Source: JAAFIP01 sp963775085 (GTDB lineage: Bacteria; Pseudomonadota; Gammaproteobacteria; Burkholderiales; Burkholderiaceae_C). From it: DNA of 64,000 nucleotides. Positions within the stretch are counted from its first letter, which is position 1. Each line of letters starts with the position of its first letter. Where the stretch lies: the NCBI GenBank assembly GCA_963775085.1, contig CAVZHO010000016.1, forward strand, positions 1 through 64,000. The letters run 5' to 3'. This document shows positions 43,955-53,081 of the stretch, piece after piece. A program made the position numbers and the translations under genes. The notes beneath the pieces were generated by a model. The model was not told the origin of the DNA, ran no database searches, and was given only the letters and a program-made list of their open reading frames with translations.

Positions 43955-45061
43955 CTATTCATAACCATACGACTTCACATGCGCCGCGTTGTCCGCCCAG
44001 CCGCCGCGCACCTTCACCCACAACTGCAAAAACACCTTGGCATCCATCAGCCGCTCCAGCTCGATACGCGCCTCCATGCCGATGCGTTTGAGGCGCTCGC
44101 CGTTCTCGCCGATCACCATGGCTTTGTGGCCATCGCGCTCCACCACAATCGTGGCGGCGATTTTGACCAGGCGGTTCGATGTTTTACCCGGCTCCTCAGA
44201 AAACTGGTCTATTACCACCGTGCTGGTGTACGGCAGTTCGTCGCCCGTCAGGCGGAACAATTTTTCGCGCACCATCTCGGCGGCTAAAAACTTCTCGCTG
44301 CGGTCGGTCAGCTCGTCAGCGCCATACATCCAGGGCTGCTCGGGCAGGTATTTTTCGCACACCGCTAACAATCGCTCGATATCGCGCGCGTTTTTGGCCG
44401 ACATGGGGATGATCTCGGCGTAGTTGAACTGCTCTTGCATGGCCTGCAACCAGGGCGCAATCTCGGCGCGGCGGTGGTAGGTGTCAAACTTGTTGGCGAT
44501 CAAGATCACCTTGGAGTTTTGCCCCAGGAGCTTGAGTACCCGCGCATCCGCTGGTGTAAAACTGCCCGCCTCGACCACCAGCAACACCAGGTCCACGCCG
44601 CTGACCGTGCCGCTGACGGTTTTGTTCAGTGACTTGTTTAAAGCATTGCTGTGGATGGTCTGAAAACCTGGCGTATCGGCAAACACGCACTGGGTGTTGC
44701 CCTCGGTGCGGATGCCCAAGATGCGGTGGCGGGTAGTTTGCGCCTTGCGTGAGGTGATGCTGATTTTTTGACCCACCAGGGCGTTGAGCAGGGTGGACTT
44801 GCCGACGTTGGGCTTGCCCACAATGGCGATCAGACCGCAGCGCTGGGCGGCTGATGCGCCGGGGTTGGTGGCCTCTACAGACTGCGCCGTATCTGCTGCG
44901 CTAGCGACTTTGGTTTTCTTGAAAAAATCGTCGATGGCTGAGGTATCTGCCACCACAACAGCCTTGGGGGTTGCAATCTTTTTCGCGGCTGAAGCCTTCT
45001 TGGGTACGGGCACTGCTTTGGTATCAGTCACCAAGGTTTTCGGTTTGCTTGTGGAGGCCAT
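43955..45061 (-). CDS. era: GTPase Era with a long N-terminal extension
   Basis: Era binds 16S rRNA and helps 30S assembly. G1 is GKPNVGKST (82-90), G2/G3 follow (TTRHRI, DTPGFQ), then NKFD as G4, and the C-terminal KH domain contains ENGERLKRIGMEARIELE. The 368-residue length exceeds the usual 300 because of about 75 Lys/Ala/Thr-rich residues at the N-terminus, probably disordered. The start is the first ATG of an open frame; internal starts close to the G domain cannot be excluded. Confidence 0.95.
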   Translation of the reverse strand: MASTSKPKTLVTDTKAVPVPKKASAAKKIATPKAVVVADTSAIDDFFKKTKVASAADTAQSVEATNPGASAAQRCGLIAIVGKPNVGKSTLLNALVGQKISITSRKAQTTRHRILGIRTEGNTQCVFADTPGFQTIHSNALNKSLNKTVSGTVSGVDLVLLVVEAGSFTPADARVLKLLGQNSKVILIANKFDTYHRRAEIAPWLQAMQEQFNYAEIIPMSAKNARDIERLLAVCEKYLPEQPWMYGADELTDRSEKFLAAEMVREKLFRLTGDELPYTSTVVIDQFSEEPGKTSNRLVKIAATIVVERDGHKAMVIGENGERLKRIGMEARIELERLMDAKVFLQLWVKVRGGWADNAAHVKSYGYE

Positions 45062-45197
45062 GGCGTGGAGAGTAGTGGGTAAACAGGTAAAAGATAAGAC
45101 TAACTCGGGTACAGGACACGTTTGCTAGGCCATGCTTGGCCAAGGTCTGCAGCGCGCCAACCAGCCGAGTTAAAGGGGCCGCCTACATTAAGCGGCA

Positions 45198-45911
45198 TTA
45201 CGCCGATTTACGCAAACTCAGCAGCAGCGCCGTAGCCGCCGCCTGCTCTGCCGCGCGGCGCGAATTGCCCAGGCCGCGCTCAGTGCGGCCCAGCTCGGTG
45301 ATCACGCATTCGACTTCAAAGGTTTGTTTATGCGCTGCGCCAGTAGTGCCCACGACGGTGTAGGCGGGTAGGTTCATTTTGCGGCCTTGCAGCCATTCTT
45401 GCAGCTCGGTTTTAGGGTCTTTGGCGGCGGCCTGCATTTGCGGATTGATCTGCACTTTTTCGTACAGGCGGCGCACCAGGGCGGCGGCGGGCTCAAAGCC
45501 TGCGTCGATATACACGGCCCCAATCAAGGCCTCCAGGGCATCGGCCAAAATGGAGGGGCGCTTCATGCCGCCTGAGCGCAACTCGCCTTCGCCCAGTCGG
45601 ATCAAGCCCGGCAAACCCAACTCTAACGCCAGTTGGTGCAAGGTATCTTGCTTGACCAGGTTAGCACGTACCCGCGACAGCTCGCCCTCGGGGAGCGACT
45701 CCAGTGCTTGGTAGAGCAGACCAGAGACCGCCAGGTTGAGCACCGAATCGCCCAAAAACTCCAGCCGTTCGTTATGGTCAGCGCTGAAACTGCGGTGCGT
45801 AAGTGCCTGCGCCAACAGCTTGGGGTTGCTGAAGGGGTGCTGAATGCGCTGCTGTAGCGCTGCGTGGGGGCTGTCCAAGCGAATATTTATGGTTGAGGTG
45901 GCAATAGACAA
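45198..45911 (-). CDS. rnc: Ribonuclease III
   Basis: A 237-residue double-strand-specific RNase. The catalytic helix is NERLEFLGDSVLNL with E48, E51 and D55; DALEALIGAVYID provides the later acidic residues. The dsRNA-binding domain (TELQEWLQG to RAAEQAAATALL) is complete. Era follows after a 136-bp gap in which no feature was recognised. Confidence 0.97.
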   Translation of the reverse strand: MSIATSTINIRLDSPHAALQQRIQHPFSNPKLLAQALTHRSFSADHNERLEFLGDSVLNLAVSGLLYQALESLPEGELSRVRANLVKQDTLHQLALELGLPGLIRLGEGELRSGGMKRPSILADALEALIGAVYIDAGFEPAAALVRRLYEKVQINPQMQAAAKDPKTELQEWLQGRKMNLPAYTVVGTTGAAHKQTFEVECVITELGRTERGLGNSRRAAEQAAATALLLSLRKSA

Positions 45912-45920
45912 TGCTGCACT

Positions 45921-46283
45921 TTATTTGGCAGTTGTGGCCGCATACTTGAGTAACAAATAGGCCGGCCCCCCGATATGAATTTCTTTGTTGTAGGCGAAAT
46001 TGACCACTACCTTGTCGCCTTGCTTGGTCACGTCCAGGTCCTTGCCAGCAATGGACTTGAAGTCATCGATCGCTTGGGATTTATCAAAGATACGCCGCAC
46101 ATCCGCAGGTGTAGCCCCTTCATTCGCCGCTTTATTCGCTGCTCTTTTAATCGCCTGAAACTCGATCACGGTGGGCACCGCCTGCGCACCAATGACGCCC
46201 GCAAAGGCCAGCACAGCAGCAATGATAAGCAGTCCAAAAAATGAGATGCCGCGTTGCTTTGATTTCAGAGTTTTAAATTTCAT
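45921..46283 (-). CDS. DUF4845 family membrane protein
   Basis: About 120 residues from ATG 46283 (MKFKTLKSKQRG). One N-terminal membrane anchor, ISFFGLLIIAAVLAFAGVIG, is followed by a soluble periplasmic domain. This family regularly sits between lepB and rnc in betaproteobacteria. Its pilin-like start has been noted in the family, but its function is unknown. Confidence 0.9.
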   Translation of the reverse strand: MKFKTLKSKQRGISFFGLLIIAAVLAFAGVIGAQAVPTVIEFQAIKRAANKAANEGATPADVRRIFDKSQAIDDFKSIAGKDLDVTKQGDKVVVNFAYNKEIHIGGPAYLLLKYAATTAK

Positions 46284-46299
46284 ATGATGTCTACCTTGA

Positions 46300-47298
46300 C
46301 TATTGAAATGCGCCAATACGCTTGAGATTACCAAAATTCATCCAGACAAAAAAGGCCTTGCCGACGATATTTTGCTCTGGCACAAAACCCCAATAGCGCG
46401 AATCCAGCGAATTATCGCGGTTATCGCCCATCATAAAGTAGTGGCCTTCTGGCACTTTGCACACTACGCCTTCGGCACTGTAGCGGCAATTTTCCTTGAA
46501 GGCAAAAGAATCCGTGCCAGGCACAAAGGCGGGACGATCATCGTCATTGAGCAGGCGGTGCTTGACTTCACCCTTGTCGTTGCCCACGATCTCTTCAAAC
46601 TGTTTGCTGTAACGCAAACTGTCTTCGTCAAAAAAATCAACCAATGCGTCTTTAGTCAAGGGCTTGCCGTTGACAGTAAGCTTTTTATTTAAATAGCTCA
46701 CCTCATCGCCCGGTACGCCTATCACCCGCTTGATGTAGTCAAAACTGGGCTTGGGCGGGTAACGAAACACCATGACGTCGCCACGCTGGGGGTTGTTGAT
46801 TTCGATGATTTTTTTATTGATGACAGGCAGACGTACGCCATAGGTGAATTTGTTGACCAAGATCAAGTCACCTACCCACAGGGTAGGGATCATCGAACCT
46901 GAGGGGATTTTGAAGGGCTCAAACAAAAATGAGCGCAACAAAAACACGATGATGATTACTGGGAACAGCCCGGCGGTCCAATCCAGCCACCAGGGCTGGT
47001 TCAGCAGCTTACCCTGCGCCTCGTGCATTTCCTTGACATGAATGTCGGTTTTGGCAATCCCCATCTTGGCCAGCTCGGCCTCTCGCGCCGTAGCTTGTTC
47101 GGCCAGCAGGGTTGCGGCTTTTTCACGCTGGGGCAGAAAGTAAAAGGTCTCGGCCAACCAATACAGGCCTGTCACGACGGTCGCAAAAAACAGCAGCAAG
47201 GCAAAATTGCCCTCCACATGACCAAAATACCACGCACCAGCGTAGCCTACAAACAGTGCCAATACCGCGCTGGTGAGCGCGGGCATAAAGTTCAACAT
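46300..47298 (-). CDS. lepB: Signal peptidase I
   Basis: The enzyme that removes signal peptides at the periplasmic face. From ATG 47298 (332 residues) it has two membrane spans near the N-terminus plus one near 113-123, the nucleophile S135 in IPSGSMIPTL and the general base K190 in DYIKRVIGVPGDE. HYFMMGDNRDNSLDSRYWG is the last conserved box. It lies 12 bp after lepA. Confidence 0.96.
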   Translation of the reverse strand: MLNFMPALTSAVLALFVGYAGAWYFGHVEGNFALLLFFATVVTGLYWLAETFYFLPQREKAATLLAEQATAREAELAKMGIAKTDIHVKEMHEAQGKLLNQPWWLDWTAGLFPVIIIVFLLRSFLFEPFKIPSGSMIPTLWVGDLILVNKFTYGVRLPVINKKIIEINNPQRGDVMVFRYPPKPSFDYIKRVIGVPGDEVSYLNKKLTVNGKPLTKDALVDFFDEDSLRYSKQFEEIVGNDKGEVKHRLLNDDDRPAFVPGTDSFAFKENCRYSAEGVVCKVPEGHYFMMGDNRDNSLDSRYWGFVPEQNIVGKAFFVWMNFGNLKRIGAFQ

Positions 47299-47310
47299 CA
47301 ATCTTCCACC

Positions 47311-49128
47311 TTAATCTTCAACCTGGAGGATGGCCAAAAACGCTTCCTGAGGCACCTCGACTGAGCCGATCTGTTTCATGCGTTTTTTGCCTGCTTTTTG
47401 TTTTTCCAAGAGTTTTTTCTTGCGCGTAATATCGCCGCCGTAGCATTTGGCCAGCACGTTTTTGCGCAAAGCTTTGATTGTCTCACGCGCGATGATGTTC
47501 GCGCCAATGGCCGCCTGAATGGCTACGTCATACATCTGGCGACTGATAATCTCGCGCATTTTGGCCACGACCGCGCGGCCCCGGTAGATCGACTGGCTGC
47601 GGTGCACGATGATGGACAGGGCATCCACTTTCTCGCCGTTGAGCAAGATATCGACCTTGACTACATCCGAGGCGCGGTATTCCTTGAACTCGTAGTCCAT
47701 GCTGGCGTAACCGCGCGAGACTGATTTGAGCTTGTCAAAAAAGTCCAGCACGATCTCGCCCAGCGGCATCTCGTACGTGAGCACCACCTGGCGGCCCTTG
47801 TAGGCCATGTTCATCTGCACGCCGCGCTTTTGGTTGGCCAGAGTCATCACTGCGCCCACATATTCCTGCGGCATATACAAGTGCACGGTCACGATGGGTT
47901 CGCGGATCTCGGCAATCTGGCTGACCTCGGGCATCTTGGACGGGTTTTCTACCCGCAACAGCGTGGGCTCCTTGCCGCCCGTCAGCACCTCATACACCAC
48001 GCTGGGGGCGGTGGTGATCAAGTCCTGGTCAAACTCGCGCTCTAGCCGCTCTTGCACAATTTCCATGTGCAGCAGGCCCAAAAAGCCGCAGCGAAAGCCA
48101 AAACCCAGCGCCTGGCTCACCTCGGGCTCAAAGCGCAGCGAGCTGTCGTTGAGTTGTAGTTTGGTCAGCGAGTCGCGTAGCGCGTCGTATTGGTTGGCCT
48201 CAGTCGGGTACAGGCCTGCAAACACCTGGGGCTGGATTTCTTTAAAGCCGGGCAGCGGCTCGGTGGCTGTAGCGGCCGCGCCGCCGGTGCCCAGCACCAC
48301 ACGCGTGACGGTATCGCCCACCTTGGCGGCGTTGAGTTCTTTGATGCCACCAATGATGTAGCCCACCTCGCCCGCCTCCAGCGACTGGCGCGGCTGGTTG
48401 GCCGGGGTAAACACGCCCACGCTGTCGGCGTTGTACTGTAGGCCATTGGCCATCAGCTTGATGCGGTCACCCTTGGCAAGGCGGCCGTCCACCACGCGCA
48501 CCAGCATCACTACGCCCACATAGGTGTCAAACCAGCTGTCGACAATCATGGCGCGCAACGGGCCATTGGGGTTACCCCGGGGCGCAGGAAATTTGGCGAC
48601 AATGGTTTCCAAAATGTCTTCGACGCCCATGCCGGTTTTGGCCGAGCAGGGAATGGCATCGGACGCGTCGATGCCAATTACGTCTTCAATTTCTTGCTTC
48701 GCAGCTTCGGGGTCGGCGCTGGCTAAATCCATTTTGTTCAGCACCGCCGTCACCTCGACACCCAAGTCCAGCGCGGTATAGCAGTTGGCCACGGTTTGCG
48801 CTTCTACACCCTGCGATGCATCAACGACGAGCAATGCGCCTTCGCAAGCCGACAGGCTGCGCGAGACTTCATAGCTGAAGTCCACATGACCCGGTGTGTC
48901 GATCAAATTGAGGTTGTAAATCTGGCCATTGCGCGCTTTGTATTGCAGCGCAGCGGTCTGCGCCTTGATAGTTATCCCACGCTCCTTCTCGATGTCCATC
49001 GAGTCGAGTACCTGCGCACTCATGTCGCGGTCTTCCAGGCCACCGCAGCGGGAAATGATGCGGTCAGCCAGCGTGGATTTGCCGTGGTCGATGTGCGCAA
49101 TGATCGAAAAATTTCGGATGTGGTTCAT
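47311..49128 (-). CDS. lepA: Elongation factor 4
   Basis: A 605-residue ribosomal back-translocase. The G domain has AHIDHGKSTLADR, the EF4-specific C-terminal domain ends KAGKKRMKQIGSVEVPQEAF. It begins MNHIRNFSIIAHID; an in-frame ATG two codons upstream is less likely. It heads the minus-strand group lepA-lepB-DUF4845-rnc-era-recO. The rpoE-rse-mucD genes that often precede lepA in Burkholderiales are not present here. Confidence 0.97.
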   Translation of the reverse strand: MNHIRNFSIIAHIDHGKSTLADRIISRCGGLEDRDMSAQVLDSMDIEKERGITIKAQTAALQYKARNGQIYNLNLIDTPGHVDFSYEVSRSLSACEGALLVVDASQGVEAQTVANCYTALDLGVEVTAVLNKMDLASADPEAAKQEIEDVIGIDASDAIPCSAKTGMGVEDILETIVAKFPAPRGNPNGPLRAMIVDSWFDTYVGVVMLVRVVDGRLAKGDRIKLMANGLQYNADSVGVFTPANQPRQSLEAGEVGYIIGGIKELNAAKVGDTVTRVVLGTGGAAATATEPLPGFKEIQPQVFAGLYPTEANQYDALRDSLTKLQLNDSSLRFEPEVSQALGFGFRCGFLGLLHMEIVQERLEREFDQDLITTAPSVVYEVLTGGKEPTLLRVENPSKMPEVSQIAEIREPIVTVHLYMPQEYVGAVMTLANQKRGVQMNMAYKGRQVVLTYEMPLGEIVLDFFDKLKSVSRGYASMDYEFKEYRASDVVKVDILLNGEKVDALSIIVHRSQSIYRGRAVVAKMREIISRQMYDVAIQAAIGANIIARETIKALRKNVLAKCYGGDITRKKKLLEKQKAGKKRMKQIGSVEVPQEAFLAILQVED

Positions 49129-49202
49129 CAACAAAGTTCTTAAACAAGTTCAATAAGTGCTTGATCTACAAGGGCTTGCAAGGCCATGATCCACTCGCAC
49201 AA

Positions 49203-49237
49203 GAAAAAGGGGCGCGTCCTGAAAAGCGACGCGCCCC
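49203..49237 (-). terminator. Rho-independent terminator
   Basis: Plus-strand GGGGCGCGTC (49209-49218) and GACGCGCCCC (49228-49237) form a perfect 10-bp stem with a nine-base loop. On the minus strand it is followed by CTTTTTC. The orientation terminates minus-strand RNA about 75 bases before the lepA ATG. Confidence 0.85.
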
Positions 49238-49271
49238 GAAACCAACAATCTTTGGCAACTGCGATAGTTGG
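49203..49271 (-). ncRNA. Candidate small RNA or leader RNA upstream of lepA
   Basis: On the minus strand a TACAAT box (49278-49283) is followed seven bases later by about 70 bases without a coding frame. They fold as CAACT-ATCGC-AGTTG, then CCAA...TTGG, then a GC-rich terminator with a T-run. The terminator lies before lepA, so the transcript should end before that gene unless it reads through. A convincing -35 box is not seen. It could be a stand-alone sRNA or an attenuator of the lepA operon. Confidence 0.5.
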
Positions 49272-49576
49272 ACTTTCATTGTAGGCAAAAAGCGCGTCAT
49301 ACACACGATAAAAAATATCAAAATTTAGAAGTTGCCACTTAACAACAGGATTTTATGCACAGCTTATTCACAATTTTTGTTAGCAAACTAGGCCAAATCT
49401 TGTGGGCGAGCTGTGGATCAACGGTGGACAGTATGTGCATGTCTCATATCGTGGATTTTAAGGCCTCCTATATGTACGAAATCTTCTGTGCCGGGGGTCT
49501 AATTCTACCAAATCTAGATACCCATCCATTAATAGTGTGTGCACACTAACATTTTTAAACCGTTTCCGAAGCCAAG

Positions 49577-49603
49577 AAAATACAAAGTAAGCAGTTGTAT
49601 TTT
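49577..49603. promoter_or_regulatory. AT-rich perfect dyad
   Basis: AAAATACAA (49577-49585) and TTGTATTTT (49595-49603) are exact reverse complements nine bases apart, about 190 bases upstream of the HtrA-like gene. This may be an operator or a weak terminator. Apart from this and the RNA above, I see nothing in 49284-49789. Confidence 0.35.
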
Positions 49604-49789
49604 AGGTAATGCCCTTATGCCAGATACGAGATTTAAGGACAAGAAGCAGGCCAATGCATGTGGGCGGGCTTTGGCACCCCATCAAAGGCCAGCACTGTGC
49701 GGAGACTCATTACCTGACGCGCCATGGAACATGTACTTGCGGCAGCGCGAAAATAAGCGCAGCATGTAGCCATGCCAAGGAGTATGACC

Positions 49790-50857
49790 ATGCACACCTT
49801 ACTACGCCATGTGATGTCCTCCCTGATGGGTCTGCAGGTTTGGACTGCGATCCTTCTCGTGGGAGCAAGCCAATTGACACACGCGCAAACGGTCAGCACG
49901 CAGGAAACCATTGACGCGCTGGCACGCGCCAATCAGGCTGTACTAGGAGTCAATGTAGTTGCTGCAGCCGATGCCCGCTCCGCCCAAACCCTGGGTCGTC
50001 AACGCATAGGCTCGGGCGTGGTCATCGGTGCAGACGGCTTGGTGCTCACCATTGGCTACTTGATGCTGGAGGCCGACACCATTGAACTCATTACCCAAGA
50101 CAAAAAATCTATTCCTGCGCGCGCGGTGGCTTATGATTTGGCTACGGGTTTTGGCTTGATCCGCCCTTTGGTGCCGCTGCCAGGTATCCAGCCCGTGGTA
50201 TTGGGCAGTGCACTGCAAAGCAAAACCGGAGACGCATTGATGGTGGCCATGGGTGCCCAGCGCATCACGGACACCGATGCCGACGTGAGCATGACGCAGT
50301 TGATGAGCAAACGCCCCTTTACCGGTTATTGGGAGTATCACATTGACACCGCCCTGTTTACCAGCCCACCCATGCCCAACCACTCGGGTGCACCCCTGTT
50401 CAACCAGCGCGGTGAGCTGCTGGGCATCGGCAGCTTGTTTGTAGCCGATGTGATGGGTGTACGCCAGGCGCTGAGCACACGCCGAGCGGGCAATATGTTT
50501 GTACCCATTGATTTGCTCAAGCCCATCATGACGGAGCTGATGCAAACGGGCAGCAGCAAAACCTCCAGGCGCCCCTGGATAGGCCTGACCTGCAGCGACC
50601 AGGATGGGCGAATACAAGTGGTGCGCGCTGCCGACGAAGGCCCGGCACAGGCGGCTGGCCTCAAGCCTGGCGATATCGTGCTGGCGATCGATGATGCCAA
50701 GGTGTCCACGCTGGAGGTTTTTTACAAAAAACTGTGGGATCGCGCGCAACCAGAGTCCGAAGTCAAACTCACCGTGCTGCAGGGTGCGGATCAAAAAACC
50801 ATGGTGCTCAAACCAGTGGATCGGATGAGCACCTTGCGCAGACCAGCGGGAATTTGA
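49790..50857 (+). CDS. HtrA-like periplasmic protein with a degenerate protease site
   Basis: A 355-residue exported protein (signal peptide to about THAQ, residue 33) with a trypsin-like fold and a C-terminal PDZ domain (DEGPAQAAGLKPGDIVLAI). AAGGAG lies seven bases before ATG 49790. The protease frame is recognisable (GSGVVIGADGLVLT, NHSGAPLFNQRGELLGIGS), but the catalytic His position reads TIGYLML (residues 88-92) and the Asp position reads ATGFGLI (near 120). Only S199 remains. It is probably a catalytically dead HtrA relative, perhaps a substrate-binding or sensor protein. Confidence 0.82.
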   Translation: MHTLLRHVMSSLMGLQVWTAILLVGASQLTHAQTVSTQETIDALARANQAVLGVNVVAAADARSAQTLGRQRIGSGVVIGADGLVLTIGYLMLEADTIELITQDKKSIPARAVAYDLATGFGLIRPLVPLPGIQPVVLGSALQSKTGDALMVAMGAQRITDTDADVSMTQLMSKRPFTGYWEYHIDTALFTSPPMPNHSGAPLFNQRGELLGIGSLFVADVMGVRQALSTRRAGNMFVPIDLLKPIMTELMQTGSSKTSRRPWIGLTCSDQDGRIQVVRAADEGPAQAAGLKPGDIVLAIDDAKVSTLEVFYKKLWDRAQPESEVKLTVLQGADQKTMVLKPVDRMSTLRRPAGI

Positions 50858-51159
50858 TGGTTCGCGTTGATTTCGAGTAGGCGCGCCAGCACCCTCTACC
50901 TCAACACTCCAAGACGGAATAACTGTAAATTCAATAGCGTCCACGGTATGTGCGACAATATGGCTGTTGACTACACCAGACTAGCCCAACACCAGCAACT
51001 TCGCTGGGGCCCATTGCACAAGCTGCCCCGCCTCCTACGGCTAGAGCAGATTTGACCAGCGACAGGCCATTTGTGAACCAGACCGTTTTTAACTGGCTTG
51101 CTTAAGATCCCACATCTTTGCAAGTGATACGGTCACCATGCGCTAACTAGCGCTTACCC
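50858..51159. other. Gene-free stretch before rhlE
   Basis: No supported coding frame. The only structure seen is GCGCTA-AC-TAGCGC (51140-51153), a six-base-pair dyad ending six bases before the rhlE ATG, where a Shine-Dalgarno sequence would be expected but is absent. This may matter for translation control of rhlE. Confidence 0.4.
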
Positions 51160-53034
51160 ATGAACTTTGACGAACTTGGCCTCGCACCGGCCCTATTTAA
51201 AGCAGTGCAAGAAAAAGGCTACCTCACGCCTACACCGATCCAGCAGCAGGCCATTCCGGCCGTGCTGGCCGGGTCTGACCTCCTGGCCGGTGCCCAAACC
51301 GGCACCGGCAAAACCGCCGCCTTTGTGCTGCCTATCCTGCACAAGCTGGCCATGAGCCGCAGTGCCACCAACAAGTTTGGCGGCATTGGCATCCGCGCGC
51401 TGGTGCTCACCCCCACGCGCGAGCTGGCAGCGCAGGTGGAAGAATCCGTGCGCGACTACGGCAAACATTTGCAACTCAGCTCCACCGTCGTCTTTGGCGG
51501 TGTGGGCATTAACCCGCAGATCAACAAGCTCAAGCGCGGTGTCGACATCTTGGTGGCCACCCCGGGCCGCCTGCTCGACCTGGCTGGCCAAGGCATGTTG
51601 GATTTGTCGCACGTACAAATCTTTGTGCTGGACGAAGCCGACCGTATGCTGGACATGGGCTTTATCCATGACATCCGCAAAGTGCTGCAAATGGTGCCTG
51701 CGCAAAAGCAGTCCCTGCTGTTCTCGGCTACGTTCAGCGACGAGATTCGCCAGTTGGCCCAAGGCTTGCTCAACAATCCCAAGTCGATCCAGGTCACCCC
51801 CAGCAACACCACGGTGCAGCGCATCAGCCAGAGCTGGCATTTGGTGGGCCGCGCTAAAAAGAAGGCGCTGCTGGCACACATCATCCAGGAACACAACTGG
51901 AGCCAGGTGCTGGTGTTTACGCGCACGAAGTTTGGTGCCAACCATGTGGCCGAGTTTCTGGAAAAGAACGGCATCAGCGCCATGGCGCTGCACGGCAACA
52001 AGAGCCAAGGTGCCCGCACGCAAGCGCTGGCTGGCTTCAAAAGCGGCGACATCCGTGCCCTGGTAGCTACTGATATTGCAGCACGTGGGATTGACATCGA
52101 AGACCTGCCGCATGTGGTGAACTACGAAATCCCTAACGTCAGCGAAGACTATGTGCACCGCATCGGCCGCACCGGCCGCGCGGGCAAAGAAGGCCAGGCC
52201 GTGAACCTGGTGAGCCTGGACGAAGAGGGCTTCCTGGCGGCGATCGAGGCGTTTACCCGCCAGGATATTCCGCGCAAAGACTATGCCGACTTTCTGCCTG
52301 ATGCCGACGAGCGCGCCGAGCCGATTGCCATGGGCCGCCAAACCCTGTGGGGCGGCGCAGGCAAGCCGCCGAGCCGCGATGTGATGGCGCAAGCCGCCAA
52401 GAACGCGCGCCGCGAGATGACCGACCGCGTGCGCGAGAAGCGCAGCAGCGATGGTGGTGGCGGCAATGGCAGAGGCCCCGCTGGCGGTGGTCGTGGCCCG
52501 GCCGGTGGTGGTCGCGGTCGCAATGTGGGCGGACCAGGCCAAGGCAATGGCGGCGTGGAGCGCAACCACAACGGTGGCGGCAACTTCAACGGGCAGGGCC
52601 CACGCGGCCCATCACACGCGCCCCGTGGCCCACGCGCAACCTACCCGCAACAAAATGGATTCAACCAGGGCGCTGCGCAGGAGCGTTATGCCCAAGCTGT
52701 GCCCCAGGGCGGCGGCGAGGAAGGCGACTTTGCCGACCCACGCGAGCGCCAACACCTGCAACGTGATGGCCTGCACCTACAGTCCCGCGCCCTGAGTGAA
52801 GGCCGCCGTAATGGTGGCGGCAACCGCAGCCAAGGCGCTGGCATGGGCGCTGGTGCACAGCCCGACCCGCTGCGCACCAGCATCGACGTGATGGGCAACC
52901 GTGGTCGCAGTGGCGGCGGCGGTGCACGTTCTGGTGGCGGTGGTTATGGTGGCGGTAATGGCGGTGGTCGAGGACGCACAAGTGGCGGTGGAGGCGGTCA
53001 ACGCTCCGGCGGTGGCAATCGGGGTGGCTACTAA
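51160..53034 (+). CDS. rhlE: DEAD-box RNA helicase RhlE
   Basis: A 624-residue ATP-dependent RNA helicase. The Q motif region is GYLTPTPIQQQAIPAVL, motif I AQTGTGKTAAF, motif II VLDEADRMLDMG, motif III FSATFSDEI, and motif VI YVHRIGRTGRAGKEG. The last 200 residues are a Gly/Arg/Asn-rich disordered tail with many GGGR and RGG-like units, longer than in E. coli RhlE. Such tails bind RNA and favour condensate formation. Confidence 0.95.
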   Translation: MNFDELGLAPALFKAVQEKGYLTPTPIQQQAIPAVLAGSDLLAGAQTGTGKTAAFVLPILHKLAMSRSATNKFGGIGIRALVLTPTRELAAQVEESVRDYGKHLQLSSTVVFGGVGINPQINKLKRGVDILVATPGRLLDLAGQGMLDLSHVQIFVLDEADRMLDMGFIHDIRKVLQMVPAQKQSLLFSATFSDEIRQLAQGLLNNPKSIQVTPSNTTVQRISQSWHLVGRAKKKALLAHIIQEHNWSQVLVFTRTKFGANHVAEFLEKNGISAMALHGNKSQGARTQALAGFKSGDIRALVATDIAARGIDIEDLPHVVNYEIPNVSEDYVHRIGRTGRAGKEGQAVNLVSLDEEGFLAAIEAFTRQDIPRKDYADFLPDADERAEPIAMGRQTLWGGAGKPPSRDVMAQAAKNARREMTDRVREKRSSDGGGGNGRGPAGGGRGPAGGGRGRNVGGPGQGNGGVERNHNGGGNFNGQGPRGPSHAPRGPRATYPQQNGFNQGAAQERYAQAVPQGGGEEGDFADPRERQHLQRDGLHLQSRALSEGRRNGGGNRSQGAGMGAGAQPDPLRTSIDVMGNRGRSGGGGARSGGGGYGGGNGGGRGRTSGGGGGQRSGGGNRGGY

Positions 53035-53081
53035 GCCCTGACAGCGCGGCGTAGGCTACCATAGCGGCAAAGGAAGCCGCT

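Noticed and set aside
49364..49372. DnaA-box-like TTATTCACA, hinting at a replication origin
   Set aside because: A single near-consensus box with no box cluster, no dnaA, dnaN or parAB genes and no AT-rich unwinding region.
51193..52569. Long open frame antisense to rhlE
   Set aside because: Explained by codon bias of the helicase gene; no recognisable protein.
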